DNA of 16,772 nt from UCB2 sp964475735 (GTDB lineage: Bacteria; Chloroflexota; Dehalococcoidia; Tepidiformales; Tepidiformaceae): positions 1 to 16,772 of the forward strand of contig CAYYYI010000053.1 in assembly GCA_964475735.1 (NCBI GenBank), read 5' to 3'. This document shows positions 7,137 through 14,139 of the stretch, in pieces (position 1 is the first letter of the stretch; the number at the start of each line of letters is the position of its first letter). The notes below the pieces were generated by a model. The model did no database searches, was not told the DNA's origin, and was given only the letters and a program-made list of their open reading frames with translations. The translations under genes were made by a program, and so were the position numbers.

Positions 7137-8029
7137 CAATGCCGGTACTTCTCGTTCTTGCCACGGATGCAGTCGAAGAAGAGCTGGCTGAGCCTGCTCG
7201 TAATCGGCCCGGGGCGGCCATTGCCTACGATGCGCCTGTCGACCTCGGTGACCGGCGTCAGGTGGGCGGCCGTCCCGGTCATGAAGATCTCGTCGGCGAT
7301 GTAAAGCTCTGTGCGGTCGATCTGCCGCTGGACGGTTTCTACGCCAAGCTCTTTGGCCGCGAGCTCGACCACGCTCTGGGCGGTGATGCCTTCGAGGATG
7401 TTGTCGGCGGGGGTCGGAGTAATGAGCTTGCCGTGGCGGATCATGAAGATGTTCTCGCCGCTCCCTTCGGAGACGTGACCATCGGCGTTGAGCATGATGG
7501 CCTCGTCGAACCCATTCTGGTTCGCCTCGGTCTTGGCGAGGGCGCTGTTCACGTAGATGCCGGTCACCTTCGCCCGGGGCGGGATGCCGGTGTCGTCGAC
7601 GCGGCGCCACGTGCTGGTATGGCAGCGGGCGACCTCGGGCAGGTACGCCGGGAAGGGGGTGAGAAAGATGAGCGTGTCGCTTTCGAGGTTGTGCAGGCGG
7701 ACGCCAAGCTGCTCGGAGGCCAGGTAGACCATCGGGCGCAGGTACACGTCCTCGGTGAAGCCGCTTCTCTCGACGAGTTCCACCGCCAGCTCACAGAGCC
7801 GGTCCACCGGATCGCGCACCTTCATCGTGAGTATCTTCGAGCTCTGAGTCAGCCGCTCCATGTGCTCGCGCACGCGGAAGAGGTAGACCGTCTGGTCATC
7901 GGGGTTCCAGTTGCCGCGAATGCCTTCGAATACCGCCGTGCCGTAGTTGAAGGCGTGCGTCATCACGCCGATCTTCGCCTGCTCCAGGGGCACAACGTTG
8001 CCCTGGAAGTACGCGTAGGGGGTAGGCAT
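7103..8029 (-). CDS. ilvE: Branched-chain amino acid aminotransferase (class IV PLP)
   Basis: The protein has 308 residues, the usual length for bacterial IlvE. It catalyses the last step of leucine, isoleucine and valine synthesis and the first step of their breakdown, exchanging the amino group with 2-oxoglutarate. Visible motifs are the N-terminal THAFNYGTAVFEGIRG, RAKVTGIYVNSALAKTEA with Lys154 as the PLP lysine, GFDEAIMLNADGHVSEGSGENIF, and the late ADEIFMTGTAAHLTPV that holds the cofactor phosphate. The ATG at 8029 has AAGGAG ten bases upstream. A TATACT -10 box lies about 45 bases before the start. The last 34 bases overlap the start of the PH-domain gene. D-amino-acid or aminodeoxychorismate specificity is unlikely given the EGIR segment and length. 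Confidence 0.93.
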   Translation of the reverse strand: MPTPYAYFQGNVVPLEQAKIGVMTHAFNYGTAVFEGIRGNWNPDDQTVYLFRVREHMERLTQSSKILTMKVRDPVDRLCELAVELVERSGFTEDVYLRPMVYLASEQLGVRLHNLESDTLIFLTPFPAYLPEVARCHTSTWRRVDDTGIPPRAKVTGIYVNSALAKTEANQNGFDEAIMLNADGHVSEGSGENIFMIRHGKLITPTPADNILEGITAQSVVELAAKELGVETVQRQIDRTELYIADEIFMTGTAAHLTPVTEVDRRIVGNGRPGPITSRLSQLFFDCIRGKNEKYRHWCTPARVPVAQ

Positions 8030-8072
8030 CGGTCAGGCACTCCTTCCGCCCGGGCGAAACCGGGGTCATGTC

Positions 8073-8078
8073 AGTATA
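8073..8078 (-). promoter_or_regulatory. Predicted -10 box of ilvE
   Basis: TATACT on the minus strand lies 44 bases before the ilvE ATG. It is the same hexamer as in the mutase promoter. No convincing -35 is seen at 16-18 bases. CGGGG and CCCCG flank the box as a short inverted repeat. Confidence 0.4.
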
Positions 8079-8123
8079 CCTTCCGCCCCGATGCGAGATA
8101 GGCCAACGGGAGGCCGACGCCCC

Positions 8124-8570
8124 TCACTCGATCCCGAAGTAGTGGGCCTTTGCGCACTCGGTCACGCTCGCCTCCTTTGCCGCCAACCGGTCGCGGACCT
8201 TATCCGGGGGCTGGGGCCGCTTCTTCGTCACGAGCGAGGTCGGGTCGGACACGGAGTCCTCGAGGTACTTGATGATGTCCTTGTGGAACTGCTGCAGGTC
8301 GGACGGCGGGGTCGTGGACTTTAGCGAGGCGATGAAGTCCGTGATGCTCTTCGCGATGCCCTCAGCGGTCGTCTGGCTGATGAGCGCATCGGTGAAGCCC
8401 TGCGTCCCTGTGCAAATGACCTTGAGATACTCTTCATCGCTCACCGGGTCGGAGGCGGGTGTGGTTGGCGATTCATCGGCGTTGTTGCCGTCGTCACCAC
8501 CGCCGCAGGCGGCGCCGGCAAGAACGGCAAACAGCGGCACCACAAGGACCCATGAGAGTGCTCTACGCAT
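8124..8570 (-). CDS. Small predicted lipoprotein of unknown function
   Basis: From ATG 8570 the protein has 148 residues. A classic lipoprotein signal starts MRRALSWVLVVPLFAVLAGAAC, with the cysteine at about residue 22, followed by GGGDDGNN and a Thr/Pro/Ser-rich spacer. The mature domain of about 105 residues looks mainly helical. It contains two further cysteines (in VICTGTQ and TECAKA) near its ends that could form a disulfide outside the cell. I do not recognise the family. A TTG at 8600 would add ten residues before the signal and is less likely. The gene is co-directional with ilvE, with a 94-bp gap that carries the ilvE -10 box. Confidence 0.7.
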   Translation of the reverse strand: MRRALSWVLVVPLFAVLAGAACGGGDDGNNADESPTTPASDPVSDEEYLKVICTGTQGFTDALISQTTAEGIAKSITDFIASLKSTTPPSDLQQFHKDIIKYLEDSVSDPTSLVTKKRPQPPDKVRDRLAAKEASVTECAKAHYFGIE

Positions 8571-8634
8571 GGAGTCGAATGCTACACCGGCCCGCGGCAA
8601 GACGCCGTGAGGGAATTCCCGGTTTCGGATCGGC

Positions 8635-9492
8635 TCAAAGGAGCAGGCGCGTAGCGGCTGAGCCGGGCCGCCTGCGCCAGTTGTGGACCAGGTACCGCTT
8701 CATGCCGTCGCGTTCCACGGCCTCCACGGTGCAACGGTCGCGGCGTGCTGCAACTTCCTCGCAGCGGCGCGCGAGGTTCTCAATCGTGACGCCGTCTTGC
8801 ACGCCGAACACATCGGCAAACTCGATGAGGGCGCCCACCTGGGCGACGTGCAGCTGCAACAGCCAGCCAATGCACAGCTCTGCAAGGCCAAGGTGAAAGT
8901 CTCGGTCGCCGAAGGTGATGGCGACGCGTTCGGGGTTGGACTCGCTGCCGGCCAGCAGGAGCGTGGCCCCAAAATGGGGCATGGAAAGGTCCATGGCTGT
9001 CCGGTAGAGCGGCCCAAGGATGGGGTGCGCGGCGAGCACTTCAGCGGCCCGAAAGGCGTGGAGCCGATACTCCGTGGCGTGGTCTTCAGGCGCCAGGGCG
9101 ATGCCGCCCTGTTCGAGCCACATAAGCCATTCCGCAGACCCCTGCCTGAGGAGGTAAATCTGGGCGGCCTGGTAGTCGGCGGCGGAGCGTATGAGCGTAA
9201 CGGCGCCAACGTAGTTGCCCCATTCCACGGCGTGCAGCGCCTGGAGGCGGCTTAGCCAGGCCCGCGACCAGAGCCCGAGCGCTGAGACGAGCTGCTGCGT
9301 GCGGAGCTTCGCGCCGGTCGACGCCTCCGCGACCGACCCTTCTGTCACAAGTCCCTCCACTACAAGGTCAGCTTCGGCGCCCAGGACGAATGACGTCTGG
9401 CGATGAGCGTCGACGGGGCCGCCGGCGGGCGGCTTCGCGGCGCGGGTAGCCCCGGGGAAGACGCGAGGCGGGGCAACTCGTGGGGTGGCCAT
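8635..9492 (-). CDS. Conserved-looking helical protein of unknown function
   Basis: The protein has 285 residues from ATG 9492, which lies two bases after the stop of the DinB-family gene, so the two are almost certainly co-translated. The first 30 residues are Pro/Ala/Arg-rich and probably disordered. The rest reads as amphipathic helices, for example LSRLQALHAVEWGNYVGA, TLIRSAADYQAAQIYLLRQ and AELCIGWLLQLHVAQVGALIEF. No catalytic motif, signal peptide or true membrane helix is apparent. The repeated long helices with RSAADYQ recall proteins annotated DUF5677-like, but I cannot support an assignment. A longer frame to 9717 only adds arginine-rich shadow of the upstream gene. No obvious terminator follows. 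Confidence 0.65.
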   Translation of the reverse strand: MATPRVAPPRVFPGATRAAKPPAGGPVDAHRQTSFVLGAEADLVVEGLVTEGSVAEASTGAKLRTQQLVSALGLWSRAWLSRLQALHAVEWGNYVGAVTLIRSAADYQAAQIYLLRQGSAEWLMWLEQGGIALAPEDHATEYRLHAFRAAEVLAAHPILGPLYRTAMDLSMPHFGATLLLAGSESNPERVAITFGDRDFHLGLAELCIGWLLQLHVAQVGALIEFADVFGVQDGVTIENLARRCEEVAARRDRCTVEAVERDGMKRYLVHNWRRRPGSAATRLLL

Positions 9493-9494
9493 GC

Positions 9495-10115
9495 TTAGTC
9501 GTCCTCCTCGTCCTCGAACTCGTCCTCGCCGGCACGGGTGGCGTCTTCGCCGAAGTGTTCGCGCACCTCTTCGAGGAGGCGCTGCTGGCGCGCGTGGCGC
9601 CCCGGGTGACGGCTGTAATCGGCGTGAAGGACCCAGGTCAGCACCATGGGGTCGCAGCCAAGCCCGGGCACGGCGTCGATGATGTCGAGCGCATGGCCCT
9701 CGAGGTGCCCGGACCACGCCCGCAGCGCCTCCAGTTTGGTCAAGCCGTGGCTGAACGGTGCGCCGAGTTGCCCCGGCGTGAGCGGGTCCAGGAGGTCCAG
9801 GAGCGCGTCGCGCGTTGATCCAAGGGAGTCCAGCAACGCGGGCAGGCGCGCCTTCGCAAACGCGGGCGCAGCCGCGCTGTTGAGACGATCGGGGTCGAAG
9901 CCAGAAGGGAAGGGCGGCTCTCCCACCGCAGACCGGGCGAGGGCATCTACGTAGCGCGCCTGGGCGTCACCGAGGTGGCCCAATAGCTGCCGCACGGTCC
10001 AACCGCCCGGGATGGCGCGCTCCAGGCCGCCCTTCGGGAGGCTGGTGGCCATGTAGCGCACCATCGCAACGTCGTAGATGAGCTTGTCGGCGAGGGCACG
10101 GACTTCGGGGACCAC
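9495..10115 (-). CDS. DinB-family metal-binding four-helix protein
   Basis: The protein has 206 residues from GTG 10115, starting 17 bases after the enolase stop. It resembles the DinB/YfiT superfamily, small four-helix bundles with three histidines holding a metal; many are thiol-dependent S-transferases or of unknown role. The expected triad is visible: His47 in GWTVRQLLGHLGD, and His137 and His141 in WSGHLEGHALD. The last 25 residues are strongly acidic (EDEFEDEEDD end). No clear Shine-Dalgarno precedes the GTG, and the longer frame to 10418 runs through the end of enolase as arginine/proline-rich shadow, so I kept the short form. The gene sits fourth in the deformylase-enolase cluster and is nearly fused to the next gene. 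Confidence 0.75.
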   Translation of the reverse strand: MVPEVRALADKLIYDVAMVRYMATSLPKGGLERAIPGGWTVRQLLGHLGDAQARYVDALARSAVGEPPFPSGFDPDRLNSAAAPAFAKARLPALLDSLGSTRDALLDLLDPLTPGQLGAPFSHGLTKLEALRAWSGHLEGHALDIIDAVPGLGCDPMVLTWVLHADYSRHPGRHARQQRLLEEVREHFGEDATRAGEDEFEDEEDD

Positions 10116-10132
10116 GGGGGCCAGTCTACTCG

Positions 10133-11488
10133 CTAGTGGCGCGTGCGCGGTGGCCGGCGGCGATCGGCCCGCGGGCGAGGGCGCGCCGCCTCTTCGCGCG
10201 CCGGCTTCGGGCCAAGCTGGCGGATGCACGACCACCCGGCGTACTCGCCGTCCCGCCCGAGCGCGGACTCGATCTCCAGGAGGCGGTTGTACTTGGCGGT
10301 ACGTTCGCTGCGAGCCGGGGCGCCGGTCTTGATCTGCCCGGCGCCAGTTGCCACGGCGAGGTCGGCGATGAACGAGTCTTCGGTTTCGCCAGATCGGTGA
10401 CTGATGACGGCAGTCCAACCGGCGCTTCGGGCGGTGTCGATGGCGTCGAGCGTCTCGGTGAGGGTGCCAATCTGGTTGGGCTTCACAAGCACGCTGTTGG
10501 CTGCGCGCAGGCCGATGGCGCGGCGGATCCGTTCGGAATTGGTCACCAGCAGGTCATCGCCGACAAGCTGGGCCTGGTCGCCGATGCGGGCGGTGAGCGC
10601 CGCCCACCCATCCCAGTCGTCCTCGGCCAGGCCGTCTTCGATGGAGCGGATGGGGTACTTCTGCACCCACGACTCCCAGTGGGAGACCATCTCGTCGCTG
10701 GAAAGGGCGCGGCCTTCCTTGAGGAGCACGTACTTGCCGTTCTTGTAGAGCTCGGTCGAGGCCGGGTCGAGGGCGATGACCGCATCCTCGCCAGGCCGGT
10801 AGCCGGCGCGCTGGATGGCTTCGAGGACCACCTGCACGGCCTCTTCGTTCCCTGCCAGCGAAGGCGCATAGCCGCCCTCGTCGCCGACGGACGTCGCGAA
10901 TCCACGCTCGTGCAGCAGCGCCCCGAGGGCGTGGTAGATCTCGACGCCCATGCGGAGCCCTTCACTGAAGGTCTCCGCGCCGACGGGCATGACCATGAAC
11001 TCCTGGAAGTCGGTCGAATCGGGGGCGTGCTTGCCGCCGTTGAGGATGTTGAACATGGGCACGGGCACGCGCGAGACGTTGGCGCCCCCGATGTAGCGGA
11101 AGAGCGGCATCCCCAGCGACTCGGCGGCAGCGCGGGCGACCGCGAGCGAGACGCCAAGTGTGGCGTTCGCCCCCAGGCGGCTCTTGTTGGGCGTGCCATC
11201 GATCTCGCAGAGGGCATGGTCAACAGCGCGCTGGCTGATGAGCGGAAAGTCGCGCAGGTTTCGGGCGATCTCCTCGTTGACGTTTCGGACAGCCTTGAGG
11301 ACGCCCTTGCCGTTGTAGCGGCGAGGGTCGCCGTCGCGAAGCTCGACGGCCTCGTGCGCGCCGGTGGAGGCGCCGGAAGGAACGCACGCCTTGCCGATGG
11401 CGCCGTCATCGAGGATGACGCTCACCTGGACGGTGGGGTTGCCGCGCGAATCGAGGATTTCGCGGGCCAGTATCTCTTCGATGAACAT
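10133..11488 (-). CDS. eno: Enolase with a basic C-terminal extension
   Basis: The protein has 451 residues; most bacterial enolases have about 425-430. It converts 2-phosphoglycerate to phosphoenolpyruvate in glycolysis and gluconeogenesis. Key residues by alignment to the E. coli enzyme are Glu204 (GDEGGYAPSL), the metal ligands Asp241, Glu284 and Asp311, Lys336 (VKPNQIGTLTETL), the SHRSGETED loop (363-371) and Lys387 (GQIKTGAP). The normal end is near YAG at residues 416-418. About 30 further residues are rich in Arg, Pro and Ala, ending RRRPPRTRH. The ATG at 11488 has GGGAG about seven bases upstream, inside the end of the preceding gene, and only three bases separate the two genes. It is the third gene of the minus-strand cluster. 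Confidence 0.97.
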   Translation of the reverse strand: MFIEEILAREILDSRGNPTVQVSVILDDGAIGKACVPSGASTGAHEAVELRDGDPRRYNGKGVLKAVRNVNEEIARNLRDFPLISQRAVDHALCEIDGTPNKSRLGANATLGVSLAVARAAAESLGMPLFRYIGGANVSRVPVPMFNILNGGKHAPDSTDFQEFMVMPVGAETFSEGLRMGVEIYHALGALLHERGFATSVGDEGGYAPSLAGNEEAVQVVLEAIQRAGYRPGEDAVIALDPASTELYKNGKYVLLKEGRALSSDEMVSHWESWVQKYPIRSIEDGLAEDDWDGWAALTARIGDQAQLVGDDLLVTNSERIRRAIGLRAANSVLVKPNQIGTLTETLDAIDTARSAGWTAVISHRSGETEDSFIADLAVATGAGQIKTGAPARSERTAKYNRLLEIESALGRDGEYAGWSCIRQLGPKPAREEAARPRPRADRRRPPRTRH

Positions 11489-11491
11489 TGG

Positions 11492-11968
11492 CTACTCCCT
11501 GGCGGCGGCGACGGAGCGCTCGCAATAGTCGACGGCGTCGCGAGCGGTAAGGCAGCGGACAATCGGCACATCTTCGCCCGAAGGGAGCGCCAGTTCCCAC
11601 GTCCCAATGCCGGCGACGGGCTTGCCGGATATCAGCGCGAACGCTATCTCGGAGAGGGTACCGTAGCGGCCCCCTATGGCCACGAGAGCGTCGGCCGTCC
11701 GGGCGATGATGGTGTTGCGGGCGTACCCCATGCCCGTGACGATGGGGAACTCGACGAACTCGTTCATGCCGGAGCGGTCATCGCCGGGGAGGATGCCGAT
11801 GGTGTGGCCGCCTGCTTCGCGCGCTCCGCGGCAGGCTTCACGCATCACGCCCTGTCGCCCGCCGCAAACCAGGACATGTCCGCGTCGGGCGATCTCAAGG
11901 CCCGTCTCGTAGGCGGCCGCTTCCTCATCGCTGGAACTGTTCTCACCGCCAATGACCGCAATGATCAC
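11492..11968 (-). CDS. TIGR00725/LOG-like Rossmann protein
   Basis: The protein has 158 residues. It belongs to the DprA/LOG-like Rossmann group: VIGGENSSS at the N-terminus, VLVCGGRQGVMREACRGA (about 33-50), MGYARNTIIA, and GGRYGTLSE (99-107) in place of the PGGxGTxxE motif of cytokinin-activating LOG phosphoribohydrolases. The Arg84-Asn85 pair of the family is present. Family members are nucleotide-binding and usually annotated as TIGR00725 family proteins; cleavage of a nucleoside monophosphate is possible but not shown. Three bases separate it from both the deformylase stop and the enolase start, so it is a middle gene of the operon. Confidence 0.82.
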   Translation of the reverse strand: MIIAVIGGENSSSDEEAAAYETGLEIARRGHVLVCGGRQGVMREACRGAREAGGHTIGILPGDDRSGMNEFVEFPIVTGMGYARNTIIARTADALVAIGGRYGTLSEIAFALISGKPVAGIGTWELALPSGEDVPIVRCLTARDAVDYCERSVAAARE

Positions 11969-11971
11969 GGG

Positions 11972-12469
11972 TTAGCCCCGCACCTCTGGAGCGTCATTCA
12001 GGGGGATGAGCGCCTCGGGGCCCGGCAGGTAATCGATGTAGAGGATGCCATTGATGTGGTCGATCTCATGCTCAAGGGCCTCGGCCATCAGGTCGTCCTC
12101 GGCCTTGATGCGCACTTCCTTGCCCGTGTAGGGGTCGATTCCCTTGGCCAGCACCTTTACCGAGCGAATGATCTCGCCGCGAAAGCCGGGCACGGAGAGG
12201 CAGCCCTCATCCACTTCGCGCTCGCCGGAGCGTTTCACGATTTCAGGGTTCACGAGGGCGACGCGCTCGTGGTTGGGGACGTCGATGACAATGACGCGCA
12301 GGCTGACGCCGATCTGGGGCGCTGCAAGGCCCACCCCGGGGGCGTCGTACATGGTCTCCCACATGTCATCGATGAGCCTGTGAATCGAGCTATCAACCGG
12401 CAGGCGAACGCGTTTCGCCTTTTCCCGCAGGACTGGATCGCCGGCACGGCGGATGGGCAGGATGGCCAC
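11972..12469 (-). CDS. def: Peptide deformylase
   Basis: The protein has 165 residues. It removes the formyl group from the initiator methionine of new proteins. All three family motifs are present: GVGLAAPQIG (45-54), EGCLSVPG with metal-ligand Cys90, and HEIDH with His134, catalytic Glu135 and His138. The start is GTG at 12469 with GGAG seven bases upstream (12477-12480 on the minus strand). It is the first gene of the minus-strand cluster with the LOG-like gene, enolase, the DinB protein and the unknown helical protein, and is divergent from nadB. A strong inverted repeat lies just upstream of its ribosome binding site. Confidence 0.96.
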   Translation of the reverse strand: MAILPIRRAGDPVLREKAKRVRLPVDSSIHRLIDDMWETMYDAPGVGLAAPQIGVSLRVIVIDVPNHERVALVNPEIVKRSGEREVDEGCLSVPGFRGEIIRSVKVLAKGIDPYTGKEVRIKAEDDLMAEALEHEIDHINGILYIDYLPGPEALIPLNDAPEVRG

Positions 12470-12490
12470 GAGATCGCTCCGATGGTGGTG

Positions 12491-12517
12491 TTCAGGGCGC
12501 CGTTGCGCCGCCCTGAA
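12491..12517. repeat. Inverted repeat upstream of def
   Basis: TTCAGGGCG (12491-12499) and CGCCCTGAA (12509-12517) form a perfect 9-bp inverted repeat, with two more pairs after one mismatch and a TTG loop. It lies about 20 bases upstream of the def start. On the minus strand a possible -10 TAAACT (12522-12517) overlaps its outer edge. It may be a leader hairpin or an operator. No U tract follows on either strand, so it is not a typical terminator. Confidence 0.45.
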
Positions 12518-12546
12518 GTTTAGCGCGCACCCGGCGCTGGTGCTCT

Positions 12547-12560
12547 CGCCGCTGGCGGCG
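12547..12560. repeat. Short GC-rich inverted repeat in the def/nadB gap
   Basis: CGCCGC and GCGGCG are separated by two bases, immediately next to the nadB palindrome. In such GC-rich sequence this could arise by chance. Confidence 0.25.
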
Positions 12561-12561
12561 C

Positions 12562-12586
12562 ACTTCGTGTAGCAACTACACTAAGT
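12562..12586. promoter_or_regulatory. 25-bp palindrome over the nadB promoter, candidate operator
   Basis: GTGTAG (12567-12572) and CTACAC (12576-12581) are perfect inverse halves around CAA. After one mismatch the symmetry continues with ACTT (12562-12565) and AAGT (12583-12586). Ten of eleven positions in each half match. The best nadB -10 box, TACACT (12577-12582), lies inside the right half, so a bound dimer would block transcription. The protein that binds it is unknown; an NAD-pathway repressor is the natural guess. Confidence 0.55.
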
Positions 12587-12615
12587 CGCATGCAGCGTAT
12601 GGACGGCAGTTGGAC

Positions 12616-14139
12616 ATGAGGCAGGACTACCGGCTGATCGTCATCGGCAGCGGGATCTCGGGCCTGTTCGTGGCGCTGGAGGCCCGCAGGCTTGGACCAG
12701 TCCTCGTGCTCACCAAGGGGAGCGTCGAAGACTGCAACACGCGCTGGGCGCAGGGCGGCATCGCCGCGGCTGTCGGCCCGCTCGATAGCCCGGAGCAGCA
12801 CCTGGCGGACACAATCGCCGCAGGCGCCGGGCTGGTGGATATGGAAGCGGCACGAGTGCTCTGTTACGAAGCGTCCGCCCGCATCCGCGACCTGGTGGAC
12901 TACGGGGTAGCCTTCGACTCGCTCGGTGGCGAGGTGGCGCTGGGCCGCGAGGCCGCCCACAGCCGCGCGCGCGTGCTCCACGCCGGCGGCGACCGGACGG
13001 GCGCAGCGATAGAGACCGCCCTGGCGGCCGCCGCATCGGCTCCCGGGATCACGATTCTCGATCACACGATTGCCACGGAAATCGTCACACGAGGGGGAGC
13101 GGCCGCGGGCGTCACTGCGCTGGACCTCCGCTCCGGGACATCGCTGACGTTCGGGGCTCCGGCAGTAGTGGTGGCGACCGGGGGCGCGGGCAGACTCTAT
13201 TCGCACACAACCAACCCCGGCGTGGCGACGGGCGACGGCATCGCGCTCGCCTTTGAAGCCGGATCTGAACTGGCGGATCTCGAGTTCTACCAGTTCCACC
13301 CGACGGCGTTCGAAGGCGACAGCGCGCCGCCGTTCCTCATCTCCGAAGCGGTGCGGGGCGAGGGCGCGGTGTTGCGCAACGACGCGGGCGAGAGGTTCAT
13401 GGCGCGCTACCATCCGCTGGCAGACCTCGCGCCCAGGGACATCGTGGCGCGCGCGATCGTGGCCGAAATGCGGCAATCGGGCGGTGCGCACGTCTACCTC
13501 GATTGCACCAGCATCCGCGGGGTGGACCTGGCGGCGCGGTTCCCGGCGATCTTCGCCTTCTGCCGGGGGCAGGGCATCGACATCACCGCGGCGCCCATCC
13601 CAATTGCGCCCGCGGCCCACTACCTGATGGGGGGAGTGCGGACGGACACCTCCGGCCGGACGACTGTGCCGGGTCTTTACGCTGTCGGCGAGGCGGCCTG
13701 CACCGGCGTTCATGGCGCAAACCGGCTGGCCAGCAATTCGCTCATGGAGACTGTTGTGTTCGGCAAACGCATGGTCGAGAGCCTGGAGGAAATGCCGCGC
13801 GGCGCGCCACACGACCCTGACGCCATCGCCGTCGCCGATGAGGGCGGTCCCGCGCCTGGCCAGGAAGTTCTCCAGGCACTGATGTGGGACTGTGCCGGCA
13901 TCGAACGAGGCGCCGATGGGCTTGAACACGGACTTGCCACCGCGCGCGCCTGGCCCGAAGCAAGGGCTGAGGCGACCCGCGACTGGCACGAGCGCCGCGA
14001 CATGGCCTGCCTGGCCCGCCTGATGTTGATGGCCGCACTCCGGCGAACCGAGAGCCGGGGCGCGCACTTCCGGAGCGACTACCCGGATCTCGATGACGAG
14101 CGCTGGAAGCGGCGACAGGTTTTCCGCCGTGCCGATTGA
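12616..14139 (+). CDS. nadB: L-aspartate oxidase
   Basis: The protein has 507 residues. This FAD flavoprotein oxidises L-aspartate to iminoaspartate, the first step of de novo NAD synthesis. Visible are the FAD dinucleotide fold VIGSGISGLFVALEA at the N-terminus, NTRWAQGGIAA (41-51), VVVATGGAGRLYSHTTNPGVATGDG, EFYQFHPTAF, SEAVRGEGAVLRN, the end-of-domain GLYAVGEAACTGVHGANRLASNS and the C-terminal helical region. The AQGGIAA segment and length fit NadB better than succinate dehydrogenase or fumarate reductase subunits. The start is ATG 12616; TTG 12610 in the same frame is an alternative, and neither has a strong ribosome binding site. The gene is followed with overlap by nadC. No quinolinate synthase (nadA) lies in the window. 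Confidence 0.94.
   Translation: MRQDYRLIVIGSGISGLFVALEARRLGPVLVLTKGSVEDCNTRWAQGGIAAAVGPLDSPEQHLADTIAAGAGLVDMEAARVLCYEASARIRDLVDYGVAFDSLGGEVALGREAAHSRARVLHAGGDRTGAAIETALAAAASAPGITILDHTIATEIVTRGGAAAGVTALDLRSGTSLTFGAPAVVVATGGAGRLYSHTTNPGVATGDGIALAFEAGSELADLEFYQFHPTAFEGDSAPPFLISEAVRGEGAVLRNDAGERFMARYHPLADLAPRDIVARAIVAEMRQSGGAHVYLDCTSIRGVDLAARFPAIFAFCRGQGIDITAAPIPIAPAAHYLMGGVRTDTSGRTTVPGLYAVGEAACTGVHGANRLASNSLMETVVFGKRMVESLEEMPRGAPHDPDAIAVADEGGPAPGQEVLQALMWDCAGIERGADGLEHGLATARAWPEARAEATRDWHERRDMACLARLMLMAALRRTESRGAHFRSDYPDLDDERWKRRQVFRRAD

Noticed and set aside
7106..8101. A 331-codon plus-strand frame
   Set aside because: It mirrors ilvE on the other strand; ilvE has its PLP lysine and all family motifs.
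10136..12523. A 795-codon open frame on the plus strand
   Set aside because: It lies antisense across def, the LOG-like gene and enolase, all with clear catalytic motifs. Long antisense frames are expected in high-GC coding DNA, and its translation has no recognisable domain.
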